DNA of 64,000 nucleotides from a virus, in IMG/VR virus record IMGVR_UViG_3300047655_000013, positions 1 to 64,000 of that record; one strand, given 5' to 3'. How positions within the stretch are numbered: position 1 is the stretch's first letter; each line of letters starts with the position of its first letter. The position numbers and the translations under genes were made by a program. Under the pieces are notes generated by a model. That model was not told the DNA's origin and did not search any database. It saw nothing but the letters and a program-made list of their open reading frames with translations. Shown in pieces: positions 7,122 through 15,003 of this stretch.

Positions 7122-7712
7122 ATGAGCAACGATCAGACCTTATCGCGCCGTTTCGGCGCCGCAGAGGTAAAGGTGCCGGCCGACGAACTGTTTTCGGCCT
7201 GGTTCAAACAGCAGCTTGGCATGACGGTCAACGTCGGTCGTGATGTGCCTTCGATCGGCGCGGTGTGGCCGGGCGAAGGTGGTGTGAACGGTGGCTTGGG
7301 CCGCAAGGAAGATGGCACACCCGAGTGGCTGATCGTGCCGCCGATCAAGGTCGGCTATTTCAAGGAAGTCACCTACGGCGGCTACGGCAAAGATGTGCCG
7401 GGTGCAGCGAGTTGGTACGACGGCCGCGCGAACACGGCCGCATTGTTGGCGGCCGGGGATGCCTACCAGGCTGCCCGGAAATGCTCCGACCTGTCGCACG
7501 AAGGGCACGCCGATTACTTCCTGCCGGCGAAGCTGCAACTGGCGCAGGTCTACGCCAGCCTGCATGGGGTCATCCCGAAGGAGTGGGTGCTGTCGTCTAC
7601 GCAGTACTCGGCCAACCACGCCTGGAGCCAGCACTTCTACAGTGGCGACACCACCTTCTGGGACGAGGACGACAAAGCCGGCGCGCTCGCCGTCCGCAGT
7701 ATTAGTTTTTAA
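7122..7712 (+). CDS. DUF1566-like protein, former DGR variable target
   Basis: 196 aa, preceded by a ggag ribosome site. The C-terminal half (YFLPAKLQL, then LSSTQYSANHAWSQHF and ALAVRS at the end) has the Trp/Ser-Ser-Thr, Ala-Trp and AVR landmarks of C-type-lectin-like DUF1566 proteins, which are frequent targets of diversity-generating retroelements. Codons at the expected variable positions (cac, agc, cac, tac, gac, acc, acc, ttc, gac) all end in C and differ from AAC only at adenines, the fingerprint of adenine mutagenesis. The template repeat is not found and the reverse transcriptase is broken, so the sequence is probably frozen. The natural ligand is unknown. Confidence 0.7.
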   Translation: MSNDQTLSRRFGAAEVKVPADELFSAWFKQQLGMTVNVGRDVPSIGAVWPGEGGVNGGLGRKEDGTPEWLIVPPIKVGYFKEVTYGGYGKDVPGAASWYDGRANTAALLAAGDAYQAARKCSDLSHEGHADYFLPAKLQLAQVYASLHGVIPKEWVLSSTQYSANHAWSQHFYSGDTTFWDEDDKAGALAVRSISF

Positions 7713-7764
7713 TTCTTCAATCCTTTAACACCATGGCAATCCGCGCAGATGCACGCACTGTCGA

Positions 7765-7950
7765 TCACTCATCGTCAGATGGCGGGGACTCTTTAGGTGC
7801 CTTAGCACGCTGTATGAGTTGGCGTAGCCAGCCGATGCCGTACGCATCCACCTTGGCCCACTGTGCGGCGGTAAGCCTGATAGAGCGCTGTTCAAGGCGC
7901 TCTTCAGGAGGTGTTGGGGGGCGGCCCCGTGATCGTTTGGTCTGTTCCAT
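7765..7950 (-). CDS. Ribbon-helix-helix-like small regulator
   Basis: 61 aa on the strand opposite to its neighbours. A basic AT-hook-like start (SRGRPPTPP) leads into RSIRLTAAQWAKVDAYG, the beta-strand/helix pattern of CopG/Arc-type repressors. The ATG at 7950 is chosen over an upstream GTG. A palindrome lies about 20 bases before the start and could be its own operator. Its position inside the decayed DGR cassette suggests it belongs to that module. Confidence 0.55.
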   Translation of the reverse strand: MEQTKRSRGRPPTPPEERLEQRSIRLTAAQWAKVDAYGIGWLRQLIQRAKAPKESPPSDDE

Positions 7951-7971
7951 GTGCGCATTGTATCGCATTTG

Positions 7972-7982
7972 TTGTGACACAA
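7972..7982. promoter_or_regulatory. Palindrome, possible operator
   Basis: TTGTGACACAA, an 11-bp palindrome with central base, lies in the divergent gap between the minus-strand RHH gene and the plus-strand HNH gene. Autoregulation by the RHH protein is a guess from position. Confidence 0.3.
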
Positions 7983-8047
7983 AAATACCTTGCTCTTCAG
8001 TATTTGTTGAATCACAATAAATGCATCACCAAACAAGGATACCGACC

Positions 8048-8521
8048 ATGGCATTTAACAAACTCTCGCTGGAACAAAGGCTTCTGAACAAGGTGGAGCA
8101 GGTTGGGGCATGTCTTCTATGGATCGGTCAGAAGGACAAGAAGGGGTACGGGCGAATCAGTGTTGGCGGGAAGGTGCGACGCGCGCATATCGTGCACTTC
8201 GAGCTTCACAATGGCCCAGTGCCGGAGGGGAAGATTTTGATGCACTCATGCGATACCCTGGCATGCATCCACCTCGGGCACCTCACGCCGGGAACGCAAC
8301 TGGAGAACGTGCACGACATGCTGGCAAAGGGTCGCGCGAACAAGTGCAGGGGCGAGAAGGCAGTCCACGCGAAATTGACCGAGGAGCAGGTATTGGAGAT
8401 TCGACGCCTCTATGAACCGGGTAAGTATGGCCGTGGATCACATGCGTTGGCGAAGCAGTTTGGAGTTTCACAGGCATCTATCCATTCAATCTTGACAGGC
8501 GAGTCATGGAAGCACGTCTAA
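8048..8521 (+). CDS. HNH homing endonuclease inserted in the RT gene
   Basis: 157 aa. The HNH core is of the phage homing type: MHSCDTLACIHLGHLTPGT (about residues 65-83) with N87, followed by a C-terminal HTH (LAKQFGVSQASIHSIL) and the common ending WKHV. The stop codon lies exactly at the point where reverse-transcriptase homology resumes (RLNPKKT), so this gene appears to have replaced the 5' part of the RT gene. Weak ribosome site aagga before the ATG; an in-frame ATG at 8021 is an alternative start. Confidence 0.8.
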   Translation: MAFNKLSLEQRLLNKVEQVGACLLWIGQKDKKGYGRISVGGKVRRAHIVHFELHNGPVPEGKILMHSCDTLACIHLGHLTPGTQLENVHDMLAKGRANKCRGEKAVHAKLTEEQVLEIRRLYEPGKYGRGSHALAKQFGVSQASIHSILTGESWKHV

Positions 8522-8811
8522 ACCCGAAGAAGACGATTCTTCAGCCTGTCGATCGCGGCGTTGACTTTGTCGGCCATGTCATCAAACCGTGGCGCCGTTC
8601 AACGCGACCACGCACGGTTAATGAGGCATTGCGCCGCACAGCCGCCAGTGCGCCGGCTGATGTGCATCAGCTCGCGAACAGCTATTTCGGCTTGCTCAGG
8701 CAGGCACCGTCCAGCCACCACGACCGCGCGCGGCTCGCGAATGTGGTTCGCGATCGCGGGCATGCCGTCGACCGAGCGCTGACGAAGACTTTTCGCGGGT
8801 CGGTCGGATGA
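8506..8811 (+). pseudogene. C-terminal remnant of a DGR-type reverse transcriptase
   Basis: About 98 residues remain. RLNPKKT, then GVDFVGHVIKPW and LANSYFGLLRQA, are the thumb-region landmarks that follow the catalytic palm in group-II-like and DGR reverse transcriptases. The palm with its YxDD box is absent here, and no copy occurs elsewhere in the window. The frame opens inside the last codons of the HNH gene. It cannot be a working polymerase. A nine-C tract follows shortly after the stop (8827-8835). Confidence 0.7.
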
Positions 8812-8869
8812 CCGTTCCAGCAACTACCCCCCCCCATACGCCGCGCAGTGGCTGCGCGAAGAGGAAATT

Positions 8870-9451
8870 ATGAACGTGCTTGTCGGTTGCGAAGAATCGG
8901 GCGCAGTACGAGATGCGTTCGCCAAGATCGGCCACAAGGTTCTATCTTGCGACCTGCTGCCGACGCGCACCGCGGGTCCGCATTATGAAGGCGACATTTT
9001 CGACGTGATCGACTACCCGTGGGATTTGGCTATTTTCCATCCTCCCTGCACCCACACGTCTGTCAGTGGCGCGCGTCACTTCGCAGAAAAGTGGATGGAC
9101 GGCCGCGGCGCTGCTGGCGTCTCGTTCTTCATGAATCTGGTTCGCCGGTCGACGCATATACCGAAGACGGCCTTCGAGCAGCCAGTGTCGATCATGAGTT
9201 CGCTTTATCGCAAACCGGACCAGGTAATTCAGCCATGGCAGTTCGGTCACGGCGAGACGAAGGCGACGTGTTTATGGCTGAAAGGCTTGCCGCTGTTGAT
9301 GCCGACACAGGTCGTCGAAGGTCGCGCCGATCGCATCCACAAGATGGCGCCGGGACCTGAGCGGGCCCGCGAGCGCTCAAAGACCTACGACGGCATCGCC
9401 CGAGCAATGGCAGCGCAATGGGGTGGCGACCTCGTTTCGCAAGCCGCCTAA
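8870..9451 (+). CDS. C5-cytosine methyltransferase-like protein
   Basis: 193 aa, much shorter than a full C5 methyltransferase. Motif I-like AdoMet loop at the N-terminus (VGCEESGAVRDAF, then D28), motif IV-like HPPCTHTS (residues 57-64, Pro-Cys) and FEQPVS in the place of the ENV motif. There is no recognisable target-recognition domain. Such mini-MTases are common in phages; some may protect DNA, others may have lost activity. Activity here is not proved. Confidence 0.65.
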   Translation: MNVLVGCEESGAVRDAFAKIGHKVLSCDLLPTRTAGPHYEGDIFDVIDYPWDLAIFHPPCTHTSVSGARHFAEKWMDGRGAAGVSFFMNLVRRSTHIPKTAFEQPVSIMSSLYRKPDQVIQPWQFGHGETKATCLWLKGLPLLMPTQVVEGRADRIHKMAPGPERARERSKTYDGIARAMAAQWGGDLVSQAA

Positions 9452-9497
9452 CCCCATCCGCGCAGCGCGCGAAGCAATCGAACTATAGGACAACATC

Positions 9498-9839
9498 ATG
9501 AGCGATCAACTTGCACTGGAATTCGATGCCCCAAGAATGGTATTTGCAAGACGAAGCGCAGCCGATGAAATTCGTCGCGTCCTTATGGACGTTTTGCCTG
9601 AAGGTGTTCCTCCGTCATTCGGGCGCGTCGTTGCGGCTCGATTTTCAGGCAAGTCTCGCGTCGTCGCCGAACTGGAAATGGTCGATGGTTTGCGGGCTGA
9701 GGTTGAGGCATGGCAATGGTGTCAAGACGCGTGGGCGCACCGCTGGGTGAAGCTGGAAGGCGGGGACCTGTCTTGGGAGAACGGCGCTTGGGTTCGCATA
9801 CCAACGGAGCAACCGCAGGCGATGGAGATAACCGCATGA
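9498..9839 (+). CDS. Hypothetical protein, 113 aa
   Basis: A mixed alpha/beta composition with many Trp residues in the second half (EAWQWCQDAWAHRWV). I do not recognise it. A weak ribosome site (aggaca) precedes the ATG, and the stop overlaps the next start. Confidence 0.5.
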   Translation: MSDQLALEFDAPRMVFARRSAADEIRRVLMDVLPEGVPPSFGRVVAARFSGKSRVVAELEMVDGLRAEVEAWQWCQDAWAHRWVKLEGGDLSWENGAWVRIPTEQPQAMEITA

Positions 9840-10351
9840 ACACCGTCAATCACAACATCATGAGCGATACCACTAAAGATGCAGGGCCGAGCGAAGACGC
9901 GATTGAGCAGGAATGCCCCGAGTGTGGCGCGCTTTGCTTGTTCGACGACGGCAATTATGTGGCGATCGAGTCTTTGCCTGTAGAGAGCGAAGTTTCGCCT
10001 CAGAATGCGCCCGATGTGCGAAACGCGCTGGTATCGCTTGAATGCGTGAGGCAATGGCTCAATGGGGGGTGCGATCCGAAAGCTGCTTCCGTCGAGATCA
10101 CGGGAATTATGCGCATGCTGCAAGGCGATGCCCCCGCCCAAGTGCAGGCGGAGGCAGTCCGGGTGCCGGACGGCTGGAAGCTGGTGCCGATCAAACCCAC
10201 GGCCGAGATTGTCAAGGCAGGCGGAAAAGCTCGCATGGACGACTTCAACCGTAACGGCACGACCCTTTCTATCAAAGATGCCAACCGCGTCGCTGAAGCA
10301 ATGTACCGCGCAATGATCGAAGCCGCTCCATCTACCGGTGACCAGTCATGA
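9836..10351 (+). CDS. Hypothetical phage protein with zinc knuckle, 171 aa
   Basis: A CPECGALC knuckle lies near residues 25-32. The segment VPDGWKLVPIKPTAEIVKAG followed by a helix ending AMYRAMIEAAP is a C-terminal module that recurs in many phage proteins of otherwise different build. Function unknown. The modular look resembles the 614-aa gene downstream. Confidence 0.6.
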   Translation: MNTVNHNIMSDTTKDAGPSEDAIEQECPECGALCLFDDGNYVAIESLPVESEVSPQNAPDVRNALVSLECVRQWLNGGCDPKAASVEITGIMRMLQGDAPAQVQAEAVRVPDGWKLVPIKPTAEIVKAGGKARMDDFNRNGTTLSIKDANRVAEAMYRAMIEAAPSTGDQS

Positions 10352-10575
10352 GTCGAAATCTACTTCATAAGACGAAGCTCGAAGATTTCAAGGCGTGGCT
10401 GGACTCGAAAAAGATCGAGCATCGACCTGCACGCGGCGATTTTCAGGTGCTTCAGGTGAAAACAAAGAACGGTCAATGGCAATGCATCTTTGATCGGATT
10501 GACGCGAAAGAGCACTACACAGTTGCGTGGCCTCTTGAGCCGATCGTTCATCGCTTCATTAAGGACCGACCATGA
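10348..10575 (+). CDS. Hypothetical protein, 75 aa
   Basis: A compact alpha/beta pattern: helix (EDFKAWLDSKKIE), then strands (FQVLQVKT and WQCIFDRI). Such small proteins are common in phage early operons. The ATG overlaps the previous stop and the stop overlaps the next start. Confidence 0.55.
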   Translation: MSRNLLHKTKLEDFKAWLDSKKIEHRPARGDFQVLQVKTKNGQWQCIFDRIDAKEHYTVAWPLEPIVHRFIKDRP

Positions 10576-12416
10576 CCGCAACCCAGCCCGAGGGATTGGA
10601 TATGACAGACGAACAGATTCGCAAGATCGCCACGCAGGTCTACGGCACGCTCGCAACCGAGCAAGAAATGCGCTTCGCCTTCGCCCTGCTATCTGCAAGC
10701 AAGCCTGCCGCGACTCAGGCGTTGCCTCAGTCGGTGCTGGACGCGCTGCGCTTCTATGCACACGGTCACCATTACAACATCGACGACGATCATCAGCAGT
10801 TCGATACCGTCAGCGGAGAGCCGCAGAACTGGCTGTTCAGCGAACGCGACGACGACTGCACCATGATCGAGGATGGAAGCATCGCGAAGGCCGTGTTGCT
10901 TGGCGGTCTGCCGGGGGTTGAGGAGCCGACTGAGCCGATTGAGGGCGAAGTTTTCACCGCCTCTCCGACGTTCGATCTTTCTCAAGAGTTTGTCACAATG
11001 GCCAGTGAGGATGCTGATGCGCCAAGCGTGATCGGCAATACGAGCCCTGCCGCGCCCTCGGTCGAGCAGGACGAGCGCGGGGCATGGCAGTCGACCCAGA
11101 AAACGCCTCCCGTAGAATTCATGGAATGGTATGGCGACCAGTTCAGCGCGCCCGTTCTATTGCATGACGGTGAGAAGGTATTGGACGTTGTAGCGCGGTG
11201 GAGTTTCGTTGAAGACGGCTGGGTAGGGTCACATTTTTCTGACGGTCCGTCACCTAGCGATTACGTCTTTCTCAACACAAAGTCGATGCGTTGGATTCTT
11301 CTCTCGGATGCCTGCTGCTGCGCCGCATCAACTTCCGCCAATGTGGCGCAGGGTGCGGAGGCGCAAGCGGAGGCGCCGATGGCTGACGCTTATGTTGGGG
11401 CGCGTGAAGATTTATCGATCTGGAAAAAACGAGCTCTTGAGGCCGAGGAACTGAACCGAAAGTTCATGGCATCGGTGAACGGGCCGACGCATATTGGCGA
11501 GCCGGTTGTCGCAGCCCCAATTTATGCATACGAGTGGGATTGTGGCCCCGGCGTGGTTCATCGTGATTTCCAGCATTGCAGCTATAACGGGCGGTACCCG
11601 GATAGAACGCTTACTCTCTACGCCGCCCCGCCAGCACAGACAGCGAAATCTGCCGTAGCGCTGGACGATGAGCAGCGTAATTGTCTTGATGTGGTGATCA
11701 AAGACCTGGCTACGGCGCATTCGCTGGATAGAACTGCGGATGGCAGCTGGATTTTCGAGAATCACAACCTGTTCAAGTTTGCCTATGCCGCTCGTGCCGC
11801 ATTCCCGCAACCTGTAGCGCAACCAGTGGAGCAGATTGAGTTCCCATATCAGCGCACGTTCAATTCTATAGCGGCAGCAACGTCTATGTCGTCCAGTAAT
11901 GCCATCAGCATCTCTGTTCGGGCATTTCAGGAAGCCTATAACGCTGGCGCGCAACCAGTGGAGCAGACGCCACCAACCATCGGCACGCAAGCACCGTTCT
12001 CGAATTGCCGGTTCAAGTGCTGTGACCTGCCGGGACAGTGCCGCGACGAGGGTAAGTGCCACCACCCAGCAGTGCCAGCCGCGCAACCAGTGGAGCAGAC
12101 CGCGCAATCAGACTTCAAGAATTTCCATCGCCTTCTGTGCGAGCGGTTTGGCTATGTGCACGATGAGCAGGACTGGCAGCGCGATCAGCTTTCGTTGATC
12201 GAGTGGATCGCTTCCCGCGCCGCATCTCCGCAACCATCCCGGCCCGTGGAAGTTGGCGAGGCGAAACGATTCCCGACGCCGATCTCGATCAGCACCGACA
12301 AGATTTTCGAGATCGCAAGCAAATACAACTTGGGCAATCCGCGCCTTGATGCGCTGCGCGGTTTCGTCAACGAAGTAATCCTCGTCAACGAGGCTGAATA
12401 TGCCAAATCCGAATGA
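10572..12416 (+). CDS. Mosaic multi-module phage protein, 614 aa
   Basis: A patchwork of short modules joined by repeated linkers of the form QPVEQ. Visible units are an N-terminal helical piece, a Trp-rich unit resembling DUF551 (residues about 175-250), a VALDDEQ-type helical unit (about 365-415), a Cys-rich unit (CRFKCCDLPGQCRDEGKCHH) and a helical tail. The linker DNA is repeated exactly three times. The architecture suggests assembly by recombination at the linkers. No enzymatic motif is visible, so the role is unknown. Confidence 0.6.
   Translation: MTATQPEGLDMTDEQIRKIATQVYGTLATEQEMRFAFALLSASKPAATQALPQSVLDALRFYAHGHHYNIDDDHQQFDTVSGEPQNWLFSERDDDCTMIEDGSIAKAVLLGGLPGVEEPTEPIEGEVFTASPTFDLSQEFVTMASEDADAPSVIGNTSPAAPSVEQDERGAWQSTQKTPPVEFMEWYGDQFSAPVLLHDGEKVLDVVARWSFVEDGWVGSHFSDGPSPSDYVFLNTKSMRWILLSDACCCAASTSANVAQGAEAQAEAPMADAYVGAREDLSIWKKRALEAEELNRKFMASVNGPTHIGEPVVAAPIYAYEWDCGPGVVHRDFQHCSYNGRYPDRTLTLYAAPPAQTAKSAVALDDEQRNCLDVVIKDLATAHSLDRTADGSWIFENHNLFKFAYAARAAFPQPVAQPVEQIEFPYQRTFNSIAAATSMSSSNAISISVRAFQEAYNAGAQPVEQTPPTIGTQAPFSNCRFKCCDLPGQCRDEGKCHHPAVPAAQPVEQTAQSDFKNFHRLLCERFGYVHDEQDWQRDQLSLIEWIASRAASPQPSRPVEVGEAKRFPTPISISTDKIFEIASKYNLGNPRLDALRGFVNEVILVNEAEYAKSE
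11817..12098 (+). repeat. Three exact 18-bp linker repeats, 132 bp apart
   Basis: The 18-mer gcgcaaccagtggagcag occurs at 11817, 11949 and 12081, each time in the same frame and each time 132 bp after the last, while the sequences between them are unrelated. Looser copies of the same linker lie near 12232 and 12812. Confidence 0.85.
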
Positions 12417-13023
12417 TGTAGCGCTGAAAGCAATCCATGAGTTTCTAGGAATTGCACAGAAGAAGATCTGCCCGCAGCCGGACAAGCCTGAAAGCGATTG
12501 GGCAAAACTGAAAGCAGCGGTAGACGGTCTGGCGTTGCTCGCAGCGTCGCAGTTTTCTGCCGTGGTGCTGGACGATGAGCGGGCGGCGTTTGAGCTTAAA
12601 AGCTTCGAAGCTGCGTTGTGGGCTCTCGTAGAACAGGCGCGTTCATGGGAGAAAGCGTATAGCAACCCTTCTGAACTATATGAGGCACTTGACGCTTACA
12701 AAGGCAACGTCGAACGAGAATTACATTATCTCGTCAGTCTGCATCGCACGCAGCTTGAACGGGAGAAATCCACGTTGCGACAGTTTAGGCAATTCGCCAG
12801 CGCCGCATCCCCGAAACCAGTAGCACAGACAGAGCGGGCGCTGACGGATGCGCCACAGTTCGACGCCAAGCACGTAAGCCTGAAAGAGCGGCCGGACGGC
12901 AAGCTGGTTCTGACGCTTCTGCTGGATGGCGTCGAAGGTGCGCCGCGATACAAGGTGATGCCGGTCAATCCCGGTGTCGTTCGTACCGCCGCGCAGCCAG
13001 CAAGCGTAGCATCCAATGACTGA
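12400..13023 (+). CDS. Helical phage protein sharing modules with upstream gene
   Basis: 207 aa, overlapping the 614-aa gene by 17 bases. Contains an SPKPVAQTE linker akin to the QPVEQ linkers, and a VVLDDERAAFE unit that matches VALDDEQ in the upstream protein. The C-terminal part (LKERPDGKLVLTLLLDG) looks like a small beta domain. It is probably a product of the same module shuffling. Confidence 0.55.
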   Translation: MPNPNDVALKAIHEFLGIAQKKICPQPDKPESDWAKLKAAVDGLALLAASQFSAVVLDDERAAFELKSFEAALWALVEQARSWEKAYSNPSELYEALDAYKGNVERELHYLVSLHRTQLEREKSTLRQFRQFASAASPKPVAQTERALTDAPQFDAKHVSLKERPDGKLVLTLLLDGVEGAPRYKVMPVNPGVVRTAAQPASVASND

Positions 13024-13402
13024 CCTAGAAGAGTTTGAGGCGCATATCAAGAGCGCCGCCTGGTATCTAGCCCTTTCTGAAGCCGCCAAAGCCGATGACG
13101 AGGCCGCAAGCGTCTTCCGTATGGCGAAGATGGCAGCGAGTGAGGCTTGGCAAGCCTCTCGGCGTGCGGCAGTGGCTGAAATGGTGGGGCGATGGGATGT
13201 CAAGATGGAGGATGCTACGGCTTACCCGAGCCCATCCGCCAAATATCCAGATCTGCGCGCATATCACCTTGGCGTAGCTGGGCATGGCGAGCACGCCTAC
13301 AACTGGACCGATAAACCGCACCGACTGGTTTATGACCTGACGCGCATGGTTGCTGATCTTCGCGATGAGATCCGGGCCATTGCTACTGGAGAAAAAGCGT
13401 GA
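13016..13402 (+). CDS. Hypothetical helical protein, 128 aa
   Basis: Ala-rich helices at the N-terminus and a short central block with His, Tyr and Trp (HLGVAGHGEHAYNWTDKP). No family recognised. It overlaps its neighbours at both ends, in keeping with a translationally coupled operon. Confidence 0.5.
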   Translation: MTDLEEFEAHIKSAAWYLALSEAAKADDEAASVFRMAKMAASEAWQASRRAAVAEMVGRWDVKMEDATAYPSPSAKYPDLRAYHLGVAGHGEHAYNWTDKPHRLVYDLTRMVADLRDEIRAIATGEKA

Positions 13403-13656
13403 GTGATCTGATTAAACGGTTGCGCGAAAATTATGCATATTCATTGAGTATCACATCTTCCCCATATCGGCATGTCGTTTCACGGCTTCCCGTAGAGGCC
13501 GCCGACGCACTCGAGGCCGCAAATTCACGAATTGCCGAACTCGAACAAGAGCTTCGCCACATCGCCAACGCCGATACGGTTGAATGGGACGACCCTACGC
13601 AGTTTGAAGCGTGGGCGAAGAGCCGCGCGCGATACACGCTAGGGAAGGGAAGATGA
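13399..13656 (+). CDS. Hypothetical coiled-coil protein, 85 aa
   Basis: Residues 30-55 (VEAADALEAANSRIAELEQE) form a clear coiled coil, a unit common in phage ead/Ea22-like proteins. The remainder is unremarkable. Confidence 0.55.
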   Translation: MSDLIKRLRENYAYSLSITSSPYRHVVSRLPVEAADALEAANSRIAELEQELRHIANADTVEWDDPTQFEAWAKSRARYTLGKGR

Positions 13657-13928
13657 CCGACCTAATTCTTCCGCTCAAGCGCGAGTACTTCGATGCCATC
13701 AAGTCAGGCGAGAAAACCCAGGAATACCGGCTCGTCAACGACTACTGGTATCGGCGGCTCGCCTTACGGGATTTTAGCCGGATCGTCCTGACGCTTGGCT
13801 ATCCAAAGCGTGACGACCATGAGCGCCGCCTAATCCGACCTTGGCGCGGCTACGTCGAACAAACAATCCAGCATCCGCACTTCGGGCCTGATCCGGTGAG
13901 GGTGTTTGCTATTTATGTGGGAGCGTGA
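13653..13928 (+). CDS. ASCH-domain protein
   Basis: 91 aa. LPLKREYFDAIKSGEKTQEYR at the start is the ASCH signature (PUA-like fold, with the conserved GxKxxExR-type segment), and the ending VFAIYVG fits the last strand. ASCH proteins bind RNA or modified nucleobases, and some are nucleosidases. The substrate here is unknown. ATG overlaps the preceding stop. Confidence 0.8.
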   Translation: MTDLILPLKREYFDAIKSGEKTQEYRLVNDYWYRRLALRDFSRIVLTLGYPKRDDHERRLIRPWRGYVEQTIQHPHFGPDPVRVFAIYVGA

Positions 13929-13930
13929 AT

Positions 13931-14269
13931 ATGTCTGAAACCCTCTGGATGCTCCACATCCAAGGCCCCGATGACGTTGTTGCCGCGCCGTCGAAGGCCC
14001 AGGCCGAGAAGGTCGCCGCTGCGTTCAATGCGTACTGGAGCGAATGGCTCGGAAAGAAACGCGCCGAATCCGTCACCGAAGGCAAGAACCCGGACCACTG
14101 GCCAAGCATCAACGCGGTCGTTGTCGAGTGGGATAGCACAGCTAAGGCGCATGCAAAGAGTCTGGCGCAGTACTGGCCGGATTATGCGGAGTATGGTGGT
14201 ACTGAAGCGGTTGAGCCTGAGCCCACGCGCGACGACAAGACCATCGATATGTTCAGCGAGGCGCCATGA
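13931..14269 (+). CDS. Hypothetical protein, 112 aa
   Basis: Starts with a beta strand (LWMLHIQGPDDVVAA), then an Ala-rich helix and an acidic C-terminus (TIDMFSEAP). ATG at 13931 is favoured by a GGAG seven bases upstream over the overlapping GTG at 13925. Function unknown. Confidence 0.55.
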   Translation: MSETLWMLHIQGPDDVVAAPSKAQAEKVAAAFNAYWSEWLGKKRAESVTEGKNPDHWPSINAVVVEWDSTAKAHAKSLAQYWPDYAEYGGTEAVEPEPTRDDKTIDMFSEAP

Positions 14270-14460
14270 GAAACGTTATCACTTGCGCCTCCTGGTTGCT
14301 GTACTGGCTCGGCGACCTTGTCAGTCGACCAATGTCACGATGGGATGCTTTCTCGTGGCTGTATCCGGCCTATAACCGGCTGATGCTGGCCTCGTCTCGC
14401 TTGCAGGATTGGGGTGATGGGACTGGCCCGTGGAGTGATGTTGTTGGAGAGGAAAATTGA
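14266..14460 (+). CDS. Small hydrophobic protein, 64 aa
   Basis: An N-terminal hydrophobic stretch (ITCASWLLYWLGDLV) could be a signal anchor; the rest is Trp/Tyr-rich. Coupled to the gene before by ATGA overlap. Function unknown. Confidence 0.5.
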   Translation: MRNVITCASWLLYWLGDLVSRPMSRWDAFSWLYPAYNRLMLASSRLQDWGDGTGPWSDVVGEEN

Positions 14461-14594
14461 CCGACCTGAACGAGCTGAAAGCCGAGCTCCAGTGGTGCAT
14501 CGCAAATGCATCCGGCCCGCGCACCGAAGCCGCATTGCTCTGGGCGCTTGAACTTTTGGCTGAACTCGAAGCGGAGCAGCCATGCACCTCCTGA
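14457..14594 (+). CDS. Small helical protein, 45 aa, TTG start
   Basis: TTG overlaps the previous stop (TTGA) and is preceded by gagagg. One amphipathic Glu/Leu/Ala helix. The frame overlaps the next gene by 13 bases. Supported mainly by coupling and spacing. Confidence 0.4.
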   Translation: MTDLNELKAELQWCIANASGPRTEAALLWALELLAELEAEQPCTS

Positions 14595-14743
14595 CGCTAT
14601 ACCTCCTCATCGGCCTCTCATTCTCCCTAATCGAATCACAAGGTCAGCGTCCATCGCTAGAAATGATATGGCTATGGCCTCTGGCTTTGGTGTCGGTTTT
14701 TTGTGGGGTGGTTTTGGATAATCTTGAGGCGGGGGAATTGTGA
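14582..14743 (+). CDS. Two-helix membrane miniprotein, 53 aa
   Basis: Two hydrophobic segments (about residues 2-17 and 28-46) joined by a short polar loop (ESQGQRPSLE). A holin-like or host-membrane role is possible, but its early-operon place argues against the lysis holin. Stop overlaps the GTG of the next gene. Confidence 0.5.
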   Translation: MHLLTLYLLIGLSFSLIESQGQRPSLEMIWLWPLALVSVFCGVVLDNLEAGEL

Positions 14744-15003
14744 GCACAAGCTACGTGATTTTCTGCCAATCCTACGATGATCCGGTGTGGGGCGTGCAAA
14801 TAATAGACTGGATAAATACTGGCCTTGTGCGCGTCTATCGAAACAGCCTGAGAAAGGCAGTCTTTGAATATGTCGGATATCCCGGCTTGAAGTTCGACCT
14901 TGAACAAGTCCATCGCACTTATCCGATCTGCAAGTTTGCATTTATGGCGCACGATCCTGCCGTGAGAGGGTGCATGCCGTTTCCGGATCGGCGTAACGCA
15001 TGA
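14740..15003 (+). CDS. Hypothetical protein, 87 aa
   Basis: GTG start overlapping the previous stop. An aromatic-rich alpha/beta pattern with a C-terminal FPDRRNA. I do not recognise it. Confidence 0.5.
   Translation: MSTSYVIFCQSYDDPVWGVQIIDWINTGLVRVYRNSLRKAVFEYVGYPGLKFDLEQVHRTYPICKFAFMAHDPAVRGCMPFPDRRNA

Noticed and set aside
8506-8811. Intact small protein gene
   Set aside because: The frame lacks its own ribosome site and is plainly the tail of a reverse transcriptase, so it is called a pseudogene.
8827-8835. Nine-C tract as a phase-variation switch
   Set aside because: It is outside any coding sequence and not at promoter spacing that I can support.
7713-8870. Template repeat of the DGR
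   Set aside because: I compared the gaps around the RT remnant with the variable region of 7575-7712 and saw no A-rich near-copy.
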